Part shown: in pieces, positions 34,370-44,493 of the stretch
How the letters are laid out: each line of letters begins with the position of its first letter
Numbering within the stretch: the stretch's first letter is position 1
Notes under the pieces: model-generated
Told to the model about the DNA's origin: nothing
What the model saw: the letters and a program-made list of their open reading frames with translations, nothing else
Database searches by the model: none
Position numbers and translations under genes: made by a program
Assembly (NCBI RefSeq): GCF_047777955.1
Contig: NZ_CP180537.1
Location: 930,001 to 994,000 of the forward strand
Source: Didemnitutus sp047777955
GTDB taxonomy: Bacteria; Verrucomicrobiota; Verrucomicrobiia; Opitutales; Opitutaceae
Direction: 5' to 3'
Length of the DNA: 64,000 nucleotides

Positions 34370-36303
34370 GTGCGCCAGCGTCCCCCATCCGCCAACGAAT
34401 CGTCCTTCGCGCGCCTCCTCGACCGCCCGTGGTTCGCCGCCGCCCTGCTGGCGCTGCTGACCGTCGCAGCCTACCTGAACAGCTTCCGCGGCCAGTTCCT
34501 CTTCGACGACGTTCCGTCGATCGTCACCAACCCGGCGCTGCACAGCCTCGGCCAGTCGCTGCTTCCGTCCGCCGACGGCGGGCTCACGACCAGCGGCCGC
34601 CCGCTGCTCGCCCTCAGTTTCGCGCTCAACTACGCCGTCAGCGGCGTCGAGGTCTGGAGCTACCACCTGGTCAACCTCGCCCTCCACCTCGCCAACGGCC
34701 TGCTGCTCGCCGGCATCGTCCGGCGCACGCTCCGGCAACCCGCGTTCGCGCCGCGCTGGCAGGCGGACGCGCCGGCGGTCGCGTTCATCGCTGCCGCGCT
34801 CTGGCTCCTGCATCCGCTGCAGACGGAGTCCGTGACCTACGTCGTCCAGCGCGCCGAGTCGCTCGTGGCGTTGTGCTATCTGGCCGCCGGGTGGTTCCTG
34901 ATCCGCGTCCACGAGGAGCCGGGGCGCCGCGCCTGGCCGGTCGCGGCCTTCCTGGCCTGCCTCGCCGGCATGGCGGCCAAGGAGGTCATGGCCACCGCGC
35001 CGCTGGCGCTCGCGCTCTACGACCGGCTGTTTCTCGCCGGCTCCTGGCGGGAAACCTGGGCGCGCCGCGGCTGGCTGCACGTCGCGCTCGCCGGCACGTG
35101 GCTGCTTCTCGGCGCGCTCGTGCTCACCACCGCCGGGCGCGGCGGCACGGCGGGGTTCGGCACGGCGGTGTCGGTGCGCGACTACGCGCTGACGCAATTT
35201 TCCGCGATCGCGCACTACCTGCGGCTGTTCGTGTGGCCGCATCCGCTCGTCCTCGATTACGGCACGGCGCTCGTCACCGAGTGGACGCGCGTCCTGCCCG
35301 CGGCGGTGCTGGTGCTCGGCCTGCTGGGCGCATCGCTCTGGGCCGTGGGGCGCGGTCGCGCCGCGGGCTTTGGCGGCCTGTTCTTCTTCCTCGTGCTCGC
35401 CCCGAGCTCGAGCGTCATCCCGATCGCGACGCAAACCATGGCCGAGCACCGCACCTACCTGCCGCTGGCGGGACTCTGCGTGCTCGTGGCCGCGGCGGGC
35501 GTCGCCGGGCTGCGCGCCCGGGTGTGGATCGGATTTGCCGGCGTCGCCGCGGCGCTCGGCGCGGCGACCGTGGCGCGCAACGCCGCCTACGCCTCCCGCG
35601 TCGCCCTGTATGAGGACCTCGCCGTCCGCTGCCCGACCAATGCCCGCGCCCTGGCCCTGCTGGCCGATTATCACCAGCGCGAGGGCAACCTCGAGGCGGC
35701 GCAGCGCTGGCTCGAGCGTTCTGTGGCGCTCGAGCCGGTGGTCGAGTCGCTCAACAACCTCGGCAACGTCCTCCAGGCGCGCGGCGACCTGGCCCGCGCC
35801 CGGCCGCTGTTCGAACGCGCGCTCGCAGCGCGGCCCAACGACCCCACCACGCTCCTGAACCTCGGCAGCCTGCTCGCTGCCGAGGGGCGCCCGCCGAGGC
35901 CATCGCGCGCTTCGAGTCCGCGCTGCAGGCCAGGCCCGATTTCCCGGGCGCGCTCTTCAACCTCGCCAACACCCTCGCCCAAGCCGGCCGCGGGGCGGAG
36001 GCCGCCGCCCGCTACGAGCGCCTGCTCCAGCTGACGCCGGACGATGTCGAGGCGCGCGCCAACTACAGCGCGGTGCTGGCCGGGCTCGGGCGCGACGCCG
36101 CGGCGCTCGAGCAGATCCGCGAAGCCGTGCGCCGGCGGCCCGATCATGCCGCGTTGCGCAACGCTTGCGGCGTGATGCTCGCGCGCGCCGGTCGCCGGCG
36201 CGAGGCGCTGGCCGAGTTCGAAGCCGCCGTGCGGCTCGCGCCGGAGCAGGCGGATTACCGGGACAACGCCGCGCGCGCCGCCCGCGCCGTGGACGGACGC
36301 TGA
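34370..36303 (+). CDS. TMTC-like multipass glycosyltransferase (GT-C type) with C-terminal TPRs (frameshift)
   Basis: Repaired length about 644 residues from GTG 34370. Ten or so hydrophobic helices fill residues 20-400. The family motif FLFDDVPSIVTNP (Asp pair on the first loop) and HPLQTESVTYVVQRAESL match the TMTC/DUF1736 family of GT-C O-mannosyltransferases. TPR repeats follow (NLGNVLQARGDLARARPLFE, NACGVMLARAGRRREALAEF). These proteins use a lipid-linked sugar to glycosylate exported proteins or build envelope glycans; bacterial members are poorly characterised. The frame breaks at CCC 35890-35892. A paralogue lies at 44494. Confidence 0.82.
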
Positions 36304-36317
36304 GCCCGGGACTCGCG

Positions 36318-36686
36318 CTACGGCCGCGTGGCCGATTGGCGCCGCAACCGGGTCAGCTCCTCGGTCAGCACATCGGCCGAGTCGCGCACGCGGCCATCCT
36401 TGAAGCGGATGCGATAGCGCTCGCCGCTGAGGGACGATTTCGTGCCGCAGAGCGCGATGAAGTCCTCGGCGGTTCGGATCCGCGCCGCCTGCTTTTCCCA
36501 TTTCAGGCGCAGGTGGGACTCCGCCTCGCCCGCCGCGTGCTCGCTGCCGTTGCGGAGGAACACCGCGCCGTCGAGGCCCTTCAGGTGGTGCAACAGGAGC
36601 TCGATCTCGGCGTGGGCCGGCGCCGCCGGGGCGGCGGACGCGAGCGGCAGCACCAGCGTGGCGACCAGAAGCGCAAGCCATTTCAT
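36318..36686 (-). CDS. DUF5329-like secreted protein
   Basis: 122 residues with signal peptide (MKWLALLVATLVLPLASA). The mature part has IELLLHHLKGLDGAVFLRNG, EAESHLRLKWEKQA and IRTAEDFIALCGTKSSLSG, the pattern of DUF5329, small periplasmic proteins of unknown function. It sits tail-to-tail with the preceding TMTC-like gene (14-base gap) and is divergent from the next gene. Confidence 0.75.
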   Translation of the reverse strand: MKWLALLVATLVLPLASAAPAAPAHAEIELLLHHLKGLDGAVFLRNGSEHAAGEAESHLRLKWEKQAARIRTAEDFIALCGTKSSLSGERYRIRFKDGRVRDSADVLTEELTRLRRQSATRP

Positions 36687-36824
36687 GGCGCGAGTGTCCC
36701 GATTGCCGGCGCGAAGGCTACCGCATTCCGCCGCCTAGCCGAACGGTCAGGCGTAAGAAAACTGTTTATTGCCAGCGGCTGGCCCGATTGGCCGGCGGAT
36801 TCCGTTGGGTGTGGTTAGCTCAAC

Positions 36825-39800
36825 ATGAAACTGATGATCTTCCTCCGCACTTTCCTGCGGTGCGCGCTGCTGTTTTGCGCCACCGCCCTGCTTGCCGCGC
36901 CGGCCGCGCGCTCGGCCCTGCCGACGATCTACGCCTTCAATTTCTCCGGCACCGGCACGATCAACGCCGGCGAAAGCGTCTCGCTCAACTGGTCCGTCTC
37001 GAACGGCGCGAGCGTTTCCCTCTCGCCCGGCATCGGCCCGGTCACCGGCACGGAAATCACCGTGACGCCGACCCAGACCACGACCTACACGCTCACCGCG
37101 ACCAACGCCTCCGGCAGCGTCACGAAGTCACGCAAGATCACCGTCGTCGTCCCGCCCACCGTCAACACGCTCGCGGCCACGCCCGCCACCGTGCTGCCGG
37201 GTTCCGCGGTGACGCTCGCGTGGACCGGCACCGGCGCCACCTACTACACCGTCACGACCGACGCCGGCGCCAACCTTGGCAACGTCTTCGGCACGAGCCT
37301 CAAGGTTTACCCGCAGGCGACCACGGCCTACACCGTGACCGCCGTGAACACCGCCGGCACCGGTGCGCGCTCGGTCGTTGTCACCGTCGTGCCGCCCGGA
37401 CCGAAGCCGACCATCTCCTCCTTCACGGCCGCGCCGGCCACGATCGCGGCCGGCCAGAGCACCACGCTCGCCTGGTCCGTCGCGGGTGCCGACTCCCTGT
37501 CGATCTCACCCGGGATCGGTGCCGTCACCGGCACGAGCGTCACCGTCTCGCCGGCCGCGACCACGACCTACACCCTCACCGCGAAAAACCTCAACGGCAG
37601 CGTGACGAAGAAGACCGCCGTCACGGTCACCGTCGCCCCGCCGACGATTGCGAGCTTCACCGCCACGCCCGACGCGATCGTCGCCGGCCAGGCGAGCACG
37701 CTGGCCTGGTCCGTGGCCGGTGCCGATTCGCTCTCGATCTCGCCCGATGTCGGCGCGGTCACCGGCACGAGCGTCAGCGTGAGCCCGGCGGCCAGCACGA
37801 CCTACACGCTCGCCGCCACCAACGCCGGCGGCACCGTCACGCAGACCGTCTCGCTCGCGGTCGCGGCCCCCACGCCGCCGCCGGTGATCCATGCCTTCAC
37901 CGCGTCCTCGTCGTCCATCACCCAAGGCCAGTCGCTCACGCTCAACTGGTCGGTCACGGGCGCGGACAGCCTCTCGCTTTCGCCCGCCATCGGAGCAGTC
38001 AGCGGCTCCAGCTTCACGGTCGCTCCCGGCGTGGACACGACCTACGTGCTGACGGCGAGCAACAACGGCGGCACGGTGACGTCTTCTGTGTCCGTCACCG
38101 TGTCCGCCCCGTTGCCGCCGCCGGTGATCCACGCGTTCACCGCCACGCCCGACACCCTCAGCGGCACCGGCAACGCCACGCTCGCCTGGTCCGTCGACGG
38201 CGCCACCGAGCTCACCATCCTCGCCAGCGCCGGCGCGAATCCCGGCAATGTCACCGCGCTCTCCTCGTTCACCGTCAGCCCCGCGGCCACCACGACCTAC
38301 ACGCTCTCGGCCAAGAACGCCACGGCCACCGTCACCGCCACGACCACCGTCACGGTGACCGCCCCGGCGCCGACCATCTCGATCGATACCTTCACGGCCT
38401 CGTCCTACAACGTGAACGCCGGCGACGCCGTCACCATCAGCTGGACCACCACCAACGCCGACAGCCTCTGGCTCTCCGCCGATGCCGGCGGCGACCCGGG
38501 CTCGATGAACGGCCGGACCAGCACGGTCGTCCACCCGCAGACCACCACGCGCTACGCGCTCACCGCGTTCAGCAGCCAATACGGCACGATCGCGAAGTCG
38601 CTCATCGTGAACGTCGGCCCGCCGCCCGCGCCGGTCGTCAATGCCTTCGCCGCCTCGCCCGACTCGATCGGTCCCGGCGCGTCCACGACACTCACCTGGT
38701 CCGTCGCCAACGCCGACACCGTCAGCATCGCCGCCGACGTCGGCGCCAGCCCCGGCGTCGTGACGGGCACCAGCGTCACGGTTTCACCGAGCCAGACCAC
38801 GACCTACACGCTCACCGCCTCGCTCGGCGGCGCCAGCGCCACGCGCACCGCCACCGTCACGGTCACCGGCCCGGCCGCGCCCACCGTCGGCGCCTTCTAC
38901 GCCCAGCCGGCGTTCATCCAGTCCGGCGCGAGCACGACGCTCACGTGGAACGTCTCCGGCGCCGACACGATCTCGATCTCGCCCGACGTCGGCACCGTCA
39001 CCGGCAACAGCGTCACGCTCCAGCCGACCGCAAGCACCACCTACACGCTCACCGCGCAAAACCAGATCGGCACCACGACGCGCACCGCCTCGGTCACGAT
39101 CTACACGCCCGGCAACGGCAGCGTGCAGCACCCGCGCCTCTGGGTGACGCCGGCGTCGCTCCAGGCGCTGGTGCAGCGCGCCGCCGCCAACGACGCCGCC
39201 TGGATCCGCCTGCGCAATGCCTGCGACGCCTACGCCGACCTGCCCGTCGCCTTCCCCGACGCCGGCAACTCCAGCGGCACGATCAGCGGCGGCTACCAAT
39301 ACTACGACTACATGCAGCCGTCGTTCGAGCTCTCGCTCGGCTACCTCGTCGCGCGCACCGTCGACCCGGTCCGCGCCGCGCGCTACGCCGCGAAGGAGCG
39401 CGAGCTGCTCCTCGCGCTCTCCGATCCGGTCCACCACGGCTTCTCGCTCATCGATTCGGGTTGGGCCATCCGCGCCTACGTGCCCGCCCTCGCCATCGGC
39501 TACGACTGGATCTTCGAGACGCTCAGCGACTCCGATCGCGCGCAGATCTACACCGAGATCAACCGCTGGATCGCCGACTACGAGGCCGGCGGCTTCGGCC
39601 GCAGCTTCCCCCAGGGCAACTACTTTGCCGGCTACTACGCGGCCAAGGCCCTCGGCGCCCTCGCGACCGAAGGCGAGAACCCGAGCGCGCCCGCGATGTG
39701 GGACGACTGGCTGAACCGCGTCCACTACGGCATGGTGCAGCCCTACCACCAGCAGTGGCTCAGCGGCGGCTCCGCGCCCGACGGCTGGAACTACGGCCAG

Positions 39801-41330
39801 TTCGAGACCATCAACATGGTCCGCCCGCTCGCCGCCGCCTTCACCGCCAAGGGCCTCGACCTCATCCACGACGCCGCGCATCCGCACGCCTACCCGGACG
39901 GCAACGTCAAGTGGGTCACCCAGTTCACCTGGCCGGACCTGAAGACCGTCAGCGATCGCGGCCTCATCTACGACGGCGACAACCCCACCGGCACCGACGC
40001 GGGCTGGGCCACGCAATACACCGGCTTCCTCCGCCTCGCCAACGGCGACAACACGCCGCTGGCGCAGCGCTACACGCTCGACCTCCGCAGCCAGCAGGGC
40101 GCGGGCGGCGTCGAGCCGTGGGCCGACTTCCTCCTCTTCGACGCCGCGGCGCCCACCGCCGCCTACCGCACGGACCTCAGCTACCGCACCGTCGGCGCCG
40201 GCGAAGTCGCCATGCGCAGCTCGTGGGCGGCCGACGCCGTCTGGGCCTCGTTCCAGTCCGGTCCCTACACCGGCTACGACCAGTCCGCCGAGGAACACTT
40301 CGACCAGGGCGGCCTCGCCATCCAGCGCGGCGGCGTGCAGTTCCTCGTCAACACCTGGGGCGCGCTGCTGCGCAACACGCCGGGCACGGGCGACGGCGGC
40401 GGCTCGGTCTTCAACAACCTCTACACCGAGCTCTACGACCGCGGCGCCGACGGCGTGAACGGCGCCCGCCGCATCTTCAACACCTTCTACGCCGCGCGTC
40501 CGGACGGCTACTGGGGCCAGGTCGGCAACGGCCCCGATGGCGCCGCCACCACCACGCTCTCGCGCTTCGAGGAGGGCACCGACTACGTCCTCGCCCGCGG
40601 CACGAAGCTGGAGAACCAATACTTCAGCGACCACCCGATCCAGGCGTGGACGCGCACCGTCGTCTACCTGCGCCCGCAGCTCTTCGTCGTGCACGACCGC
40701 ACCACCGTGAGCAGCGCCGGCGTCGACAACTGGATGGCCTGGCACGTCGCCGCCGCCCCGGCCGAGCAGGCCGCCGCCGCCGGCACGCACCGCTTCGACG
40801 TCGTCGACACCCGCGCCGCGTTTGGCGGCAACCTCTTCCGCGGCCGCGTCACCACCGTGCTGCCCGCAGGCCACACCGTCGGCACGGTGAACCTGTTCAA
40901 CTACGGCAAGGTCTACCGCCTCGAGGTCCGCCCCGGCACGCCCGCGGCGACCAACACCTGGCTGACCGTCCTCGACGCCGCCGCCTCGGCCGCGCAGGCG
41001 GGCGACGTCACCGCGCTCACCAACGCCGCCGGCAACCTCTCGACGACCGCCGCCGAGGGCACGCTGATCCGCAACGCCGCCGGCAACTACGCTGTGCTCT
41101 TCAGCCGGTCGGCCGCCGCCATCGCCGGCAGCTTCACGGTGAAGGTCCCGGCCGACGACACCTACCTGCTCGTCGCCGACCTCGCGCCCGCCACCGGCTA
41201 CGCCGTCACCGCCACCGTGGCCAACGGCGAGCTCACCGTGGCGATCGCGCCGGGCGGCAACGCCCAGACGACCGCCCAGGGCACGCTCAAGGTCGACGTC
41301 ACCGCCGCCGGCGTCGTCACGCCGCTCTGA
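36825..41330 (+). CDS. Large secreted protein: nine Ig-like repeats plus heparinase II/III-like lyase domain
   Basis: 1501 residues. A signal peptide ends near ARSA (about 31). Nine Ig-like repeats of about 80-90 residues follow (about 32-760), each with a GQSTTLAWSVAGADSLSISP-type core and a TTTYTLTATN end. Residues about 770-1480 match heparinase II/III-type lyases: an alpha/alpha toroid (GWAIRAYVPALAIGYDWIFE, GNYFAGYYAAKALGALA) and a beta-sheet part with EEHFDQGGLAIQRGG and LFVVHDRTTV. Such enzymes cleave uronic-acid-containing polysaccharides by beta-elimination. The Ig stalk probably presents the lyase away from the cell. No C-terminal sorting tail seen. A promoter-like AT-rich patch lies at 36745-36775. 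Confidence 0.85.
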   Translation: MKLMIFLRTFLRCALLFCATALLAAPAARSALPTIYAFNFSGTGTINAGESVSLNWSVSNGASVSLSPGIGPVTGTEITVTPTQTTTYTLTATNASGSVTKSRKITVVVPPTVNTLAATPATVLPGSAVTLAWTGTGATYYTVTTDAGANLGNVFGTSLKVYPQATTAYTVTAVNTAGTGARSVVVTVVPPGPKPTISSFTAAPATIAAGQSTTLAWSVAGADSLSISPGIGAVTGTSVTVSPAATTTYTLTAKNLNGSVTKKTAVTVTVAPPTIASFTATPDAIVAGQASTLAWSVAGADSLSISPDVGAVTGTSVSVSPAASTTYTLAATNAGGTVTQTVSLAVAAPTPPPVIHAFTASSSSITQGQSLTLNWSVTGADSLSLSPAIGAVSGSSFTVAPGVDTTYVLTASNNGGTVTSSVSVTVSAPLPPPVIHAFTATPDTLSGTGNATLAWSVDGATELTILASAGANPGNVTALSSFTVSPAATTTYTLSAKNATATVTATTTVTVTAPAPTISIDTFTASSYNVNAGDAVTISWTTTNADSLWLSADAGGDPGSMNGRTSTVVHPQTTTRYALTAFSSQYGTIAKSLIVNVGPPPAPVVNAFAASPDSIGPGASTTLTWSVANADTVSIAADVGASPGVVTGTSVTVSPSQTTTYTLTASLGGASATRTATVTVTGPAAPTVGAFYAQPAFIQSGASTTLTWNVSGADTISISPDVGTVTGNSVTLQPTASTTYTLTAQNQIGTTTRTASVTIYTPGNGSVQHPRLWVTPASLQALVQRAAANDAAWIRLRNACDAYADLPVAFPDAGNSSGTISGGYQYYDYMQPSFELSLGYLVARTVDPVRAARYAAKERELLLALSDPVHHGFSLIDSGWAIRAYVPALAIGYDWIFETLSDSDRAQIYTEINRWIADYEAGGFGRSFPQGNYFAGYYAAKALGALATEGENPSAPAMWDDWLNRVHYGMVQPYHQQWLSGGSAPDGWNYGQFETINMVRPLAAAFTAKGLDLIHDAAHPHAYPDGNVKWVTQFTWPDLKTVSDRGLIYDGDNPTGTDAGWATQYTGFLRLANGDNTPLAQRYTLDLRSQQGAGGVEPWADFLLFDAAAPTAAYRTDLSYRTVGAGEVAMRSSWAADAVWASFQSGPYTGYDQSAEEHFDQGGLAIQRGGVQFLVNTWGALLRNTPGTGDGGGSVFNNLYTELYDRGADGVNGARRIFNTFYAARPDGYWGQVGNGPDGAATTTLSRFEEGTDYVLARGTKLENQYFSDHPIQAWTRTVVYLRPQLFVVHDRTTVSSAGVDNWMAWHVAAAPAEQAAAAGTHRFDVVDTRAAFGGNLFRGRVTTVLPAGHTVGTVNLFNYGKVYRLEVRPGTPAATNTWLTVLDAAASAAQAGDVTALTNAAGNLSTTAAEGTLIRNAAGNYAVLFSRSAAAIAGSFTVKVPADDTYLLVADLAPATGYAVTATVANGELTVAIAPGGNAQTTAQGTLKVDVTAAGVVTPL

Positions 41331-41345
41331 CGCGGCTCCCTCCTG

Positions 41346-41370
41346 CGGCCCGCTCCCCAAGCGGGCCGTT
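41346..41370 (+). terminator. Terminator after the lyase gene
   Basis: CGGCCCGC (41346-41353), 7-base loop, GCGGGCCG (41361-41368), then TT. The stem is strong but the T-run is poor. Confidence 0.5.
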
Positions 41371-41424
41371 CGGCTAACCCCGGCTGTCTTGCGCGACGGC
41401 CGGGGCTGGGGCTTTTGAACCACT

Positions 41425-41993
41425 ATGACGGACCTCAGCCCAGTCTTGCGCGCCGCGCAGGCCCGCGACCCCCAGGGCGCCGCGCAACTCCTGCCGCTCA
41501 TGTATGAGGAACTCCGTCGCGCCGCCGCGCAGAAGCTCGCGAAACAGCCCCCGGCCAGACCCTCCAGCCCACCGCGCTCGTGCACGAGGCCTTCCTGAAA
41601 CTGCTCTCCGATCCCACGCGCACCTGGGAGGACCGGCGCCATTTCTTCGCCGCCGCCTCCGAGACGATGCGTCACATCCTCGTCGACCGCGCCCGCAGCA
41701 AGGCCGCCGTCCGCCACGGCGGGAAGCTCCTCCGCGTCGACCTGATGGAGGTGAACCTCGCCGCCGCCTCGGCCGACGAGACCGTGCTCGCGCTCAACGA
41801 CGCGCTCGAGCGCCTCGCCGCGCACGACGCCGACGCGGCCGAGCTCGTGCGGCTGCGCTTCTTCGGCGGCTTCACCTTCACGCAGGCCGCGGAGCTGCTC
41901 GGCGTCTCCGAGCGCACCGCCAAGCGCACCTGGGCCTACGCCCGCGCGTGGCTGTTCGAGCACCTGCAGGCCGGCGCGCGCCCGGCGGCGTGA
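41425..41993 (+). CDS. ECF-type RNA polymerase sigma factor, TIGR02999-like (frameshift)
   Basis: Repaired length 189 residues. Region 2 part: LPLMYEELRRAAAQKL, TALVHEAFLKLL and the RRHFFAAASETMRHILVDRA segment typical of TIGR02999 (Gemmata/Acidobacteria/Verrucomicrobia) sigma factors. Region 4: DADAAELVRLRFFGGFTFTQ then AAELLGVSERTAKRTWAYAR. No anti-sigma factor is adjacent; in this class the linked Ser/Thr kinase is thought to control it. The frame breaks in CCCCC 41548-41552; one added C restores PPGQTLQPTALVHEAF. The kinase ATG follows 3 bases after the stop. Confidence 0.9.
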
Positions 41994-41996
41994 CCC

Positions 41997-44451
41997 ATGC
42001 CGTCGCGCGAGCGCGAGATCTTCGAGCGCGCCGGGGAACTGCCCGCCGCCGAGCGCGCGGGGTTCCTCGCGGAGGCCTGCGGGGCGGACGCCGCGCTGCG
42101 CCAGCGGCTCGACGCACTGCTCGCGGCCGCGGATGACGCCGGCGGCTTTCTCGCCGCGCCGGAAGACGAGGCGGGCGAGGGACCCGGCACGCGCATCGGC
42201 GCCTACCGGCTGGCGGCGAAGATCGGCGAGGGCGGCTTCGGCGTCGTCTACCGCGCCGAGCAGGAGCGGCCGGTGCGCCGCGAGGTGGCGCTGAAGATCA
42301 TCAAGCTCGGCATGGACACGCGCGCGGTCGTCGCGCGCTTCGAGGCCGAGCGGCAGGCGCTGGCGCTGATGGATCACCCGCACATCGCGCGCGTCTTCGA
42401 CGGCGGCGCCACCGCGCGCGGCCGGCCGTATTTCGTGATGGAGCTCGTCGACGGCCGGCCGATCACCACGTTCTGCCGCGAGGAGAATCTCTCCGTGCCC
42501 GCGCGCCTCGGGCTGTTCCTCCAGGTCTGCCGGGCTGTCCAGCACGCCCACCAGCGGGGCGTCATCCACCGCGACCTCAAGCCGTCGAACATGCTCGTGG
42601 CGCGCGAGGGGCATTTCTTCACGCCCAAGGTGATCGACTTCGGCATCGCCAAGGCGATGCACGCGCCGCTCACCGAGCACACGGTCGTGTCCCGCCTGCA
42701 CCTCTTCGTCGGCACGCCGGCCTACCTGAGCCCCGAGCAGGTCGCCGGCGGCGCCGACCTCGACACGCGCAGCGACGTGTTCTCGCTCGGCGCCGTGCTC
42801 TACGAGCTGCTCACCGGCACGACCCCGCTCGAGGCGCGCACGCTGGCCGGCGTCGGCTACCTCGAGCTCGCGCGCCGGGTGCGCGAGGAGGTCGTGCCCG
42901 CGCCGTCGCGCCGCGTCGGAACCGACGGCCCGCCCGCGCAACGCCGCCTCGCGGCGACCCTGCGCGGCGACCTCGACCAGATCGTGCTCAAGGCCATCGC
43001 CAAGGACCGGGCGCAGCGCTACGACAGCGCGGAGGATCTCGCGCGCGACCTCGAGCGCTGGCTGCGCCAGGAGCCGGTGCTGGCCCGGCCCGCCACCCTC
43101 GGCTACCGCGCGCGGATGTTCGTCCGGCGCAACACCCGCGCCGTGGCCGCCGCGGCCGCGGCCTTGCTCGTGCTGGCCGCCCTGTCCGGCTACTACGCCC
43201 GGCGCATCGCCGCCGAGCGCGACCGCGCGCAGATATCGGCGCAGCGCGCGGCGCGCGTCAGCGAGCTGCTGACGGAACTGCTCACCGCGCCCGACCCGTT
43301 CCGCACCCCGGACAAGGGCGACCCGATGGCGGGCCTGTTCGCCACCACGATCGAACAGGCCCGGCGCGAGCTGGCCGACGAGCCGGCGTTGCGCGCGCAG
43401 ATCCTCACCGCGGTCGGGCGCGTCTACCTCCGGCTGGGCCGGCACGAGCCGGCGCGCGCGGCGCTGACCGAGGCGATTGCGGCCCTGCGCGGCCTCGGCG
43501 TGCGCGACGCGGGCTTCGCGCAGGCGCTCAGCCAGATGGGCGTCCTGACGCGCGAGCAGGGCGGCTTTCGCGCGGCGAAGGGCTTCTTCGACGAGGCGCT
43601 GGCGGTGCAGCGGACGCTCCCGGGCATCGAGCCGAACGAGATTGCGATCGCGCTCGTCGAGCTCGGGCGCACGCATCAGGCGCTCGAGGAGTTCGCCGAT
43701 GCCGAGCGGCTCTTCCGCGAGGCGCTCGACCTCCGGCGCCGCGCGCTGGGCGAGGAACACCGCGAGGTGGCGGTCAGCTACGGCGACCTCGGCCAGGCGC
43801 TGTGGTATCAGGGCCGCCTCGACGAGGCGCGGCCGCTGCTCGTGCGCTGCATCGAGATCCACCGCCGCACCGTCGGGACGGAGCATCCGAATTTCGGCCT
43901 CTCCTCGGCAACCTCGCGCTGCTCGAGCGCGACCGGGGCGACTTTGCGGCGGCCGAGGCGCTCTACCGCGAGGCGCTGCCGATCGTGCAACGCACGCTGG
44001 GGCGCCAGCACTGGCGCACGGCGCGCCTGATGGGCAACCTCGCCTACCTGCGGACGCTGGAGGGCAGGCTGGACGAGGCCGAGGCGCTGCTGCGCGAGGC
44101 CACTGCGATCGTCCGCGCGGGCACCGGCGGCGACCGCAGCCTCGAGGCCGGGCTCAAGATCGAGACCGCCCGCATCCATCTCGCGCGACACGAAGCCGCC
44201 GCGGCCGAGCCGCTGCTGCGCGACGCGATCGCGGGCTTACAGCGCTCGTATCCCGCGGGGGCTGGAGAATCGCGTCGGCGAAGAGCCTCCTCGGCGACGC
44301 CCTGACCGAGCTCGGGCGGTTCGACGAGGCGGAGCCGCTGCTGCGCGAGGCGGCGCGGGTGCTGCCGGCGCGCGCGGGCCCGTGCGGCCGCGAGACCGGG
44401 CCCAACCGCGAGCGCCTCGCGCGCCTCCTCGCGGCGCGCGCCCGGCGCTAG
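41997..44451 (+). CDS. Membrane Ser/Thr protein kinase with extracytoplasmic TPRs (two frameshifts)
   Basis: Repaired length about 818 residues. Kinase domain about 65-345: GEGGFGVVYRAEQ, VALKIIKLGMD, HRDLKPSNML with catalytic D193, DFGIAKA, GTPAYLSPEQ. One membrane helix (about 385-405), then TPRs of the kinesin-light-chain type (RRALGEEHREVAVSYGDLGQ). It probably phosphorylates the sigma factor encoded 3 bases upstream or its regulator, with the TPR side sensing an envelope signal; inference from similar pairs. Frame breaks at CC 43913-43914 and GGGGG 44257-44261; adding one base to each keeps the TPR pattern through the C-terminus. Confidence 0.9.
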
Positions 44452-44493
44452 CGCCGCTCGACATCCCCGGCGCGAGCTGGCAAACGAGCCGGC

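Noticed and set aside
36788..41377. A 1529-residue plus-strand frame overlapping the Ig-lyase
   Set aside because: It consists of Arg/His-rich low-complexity sequence in another frame of the same gene and has no domain or signal peptide.
38784..43886. A 1700-residue open frame on the minus strand
   Set aside because: It lies antisense to the Ig-lyase, sigma and kinase genes, which have clear domains, and its composition (Gly/Arg/Ala/Val with no domain) is the usual GC-rich shadow.
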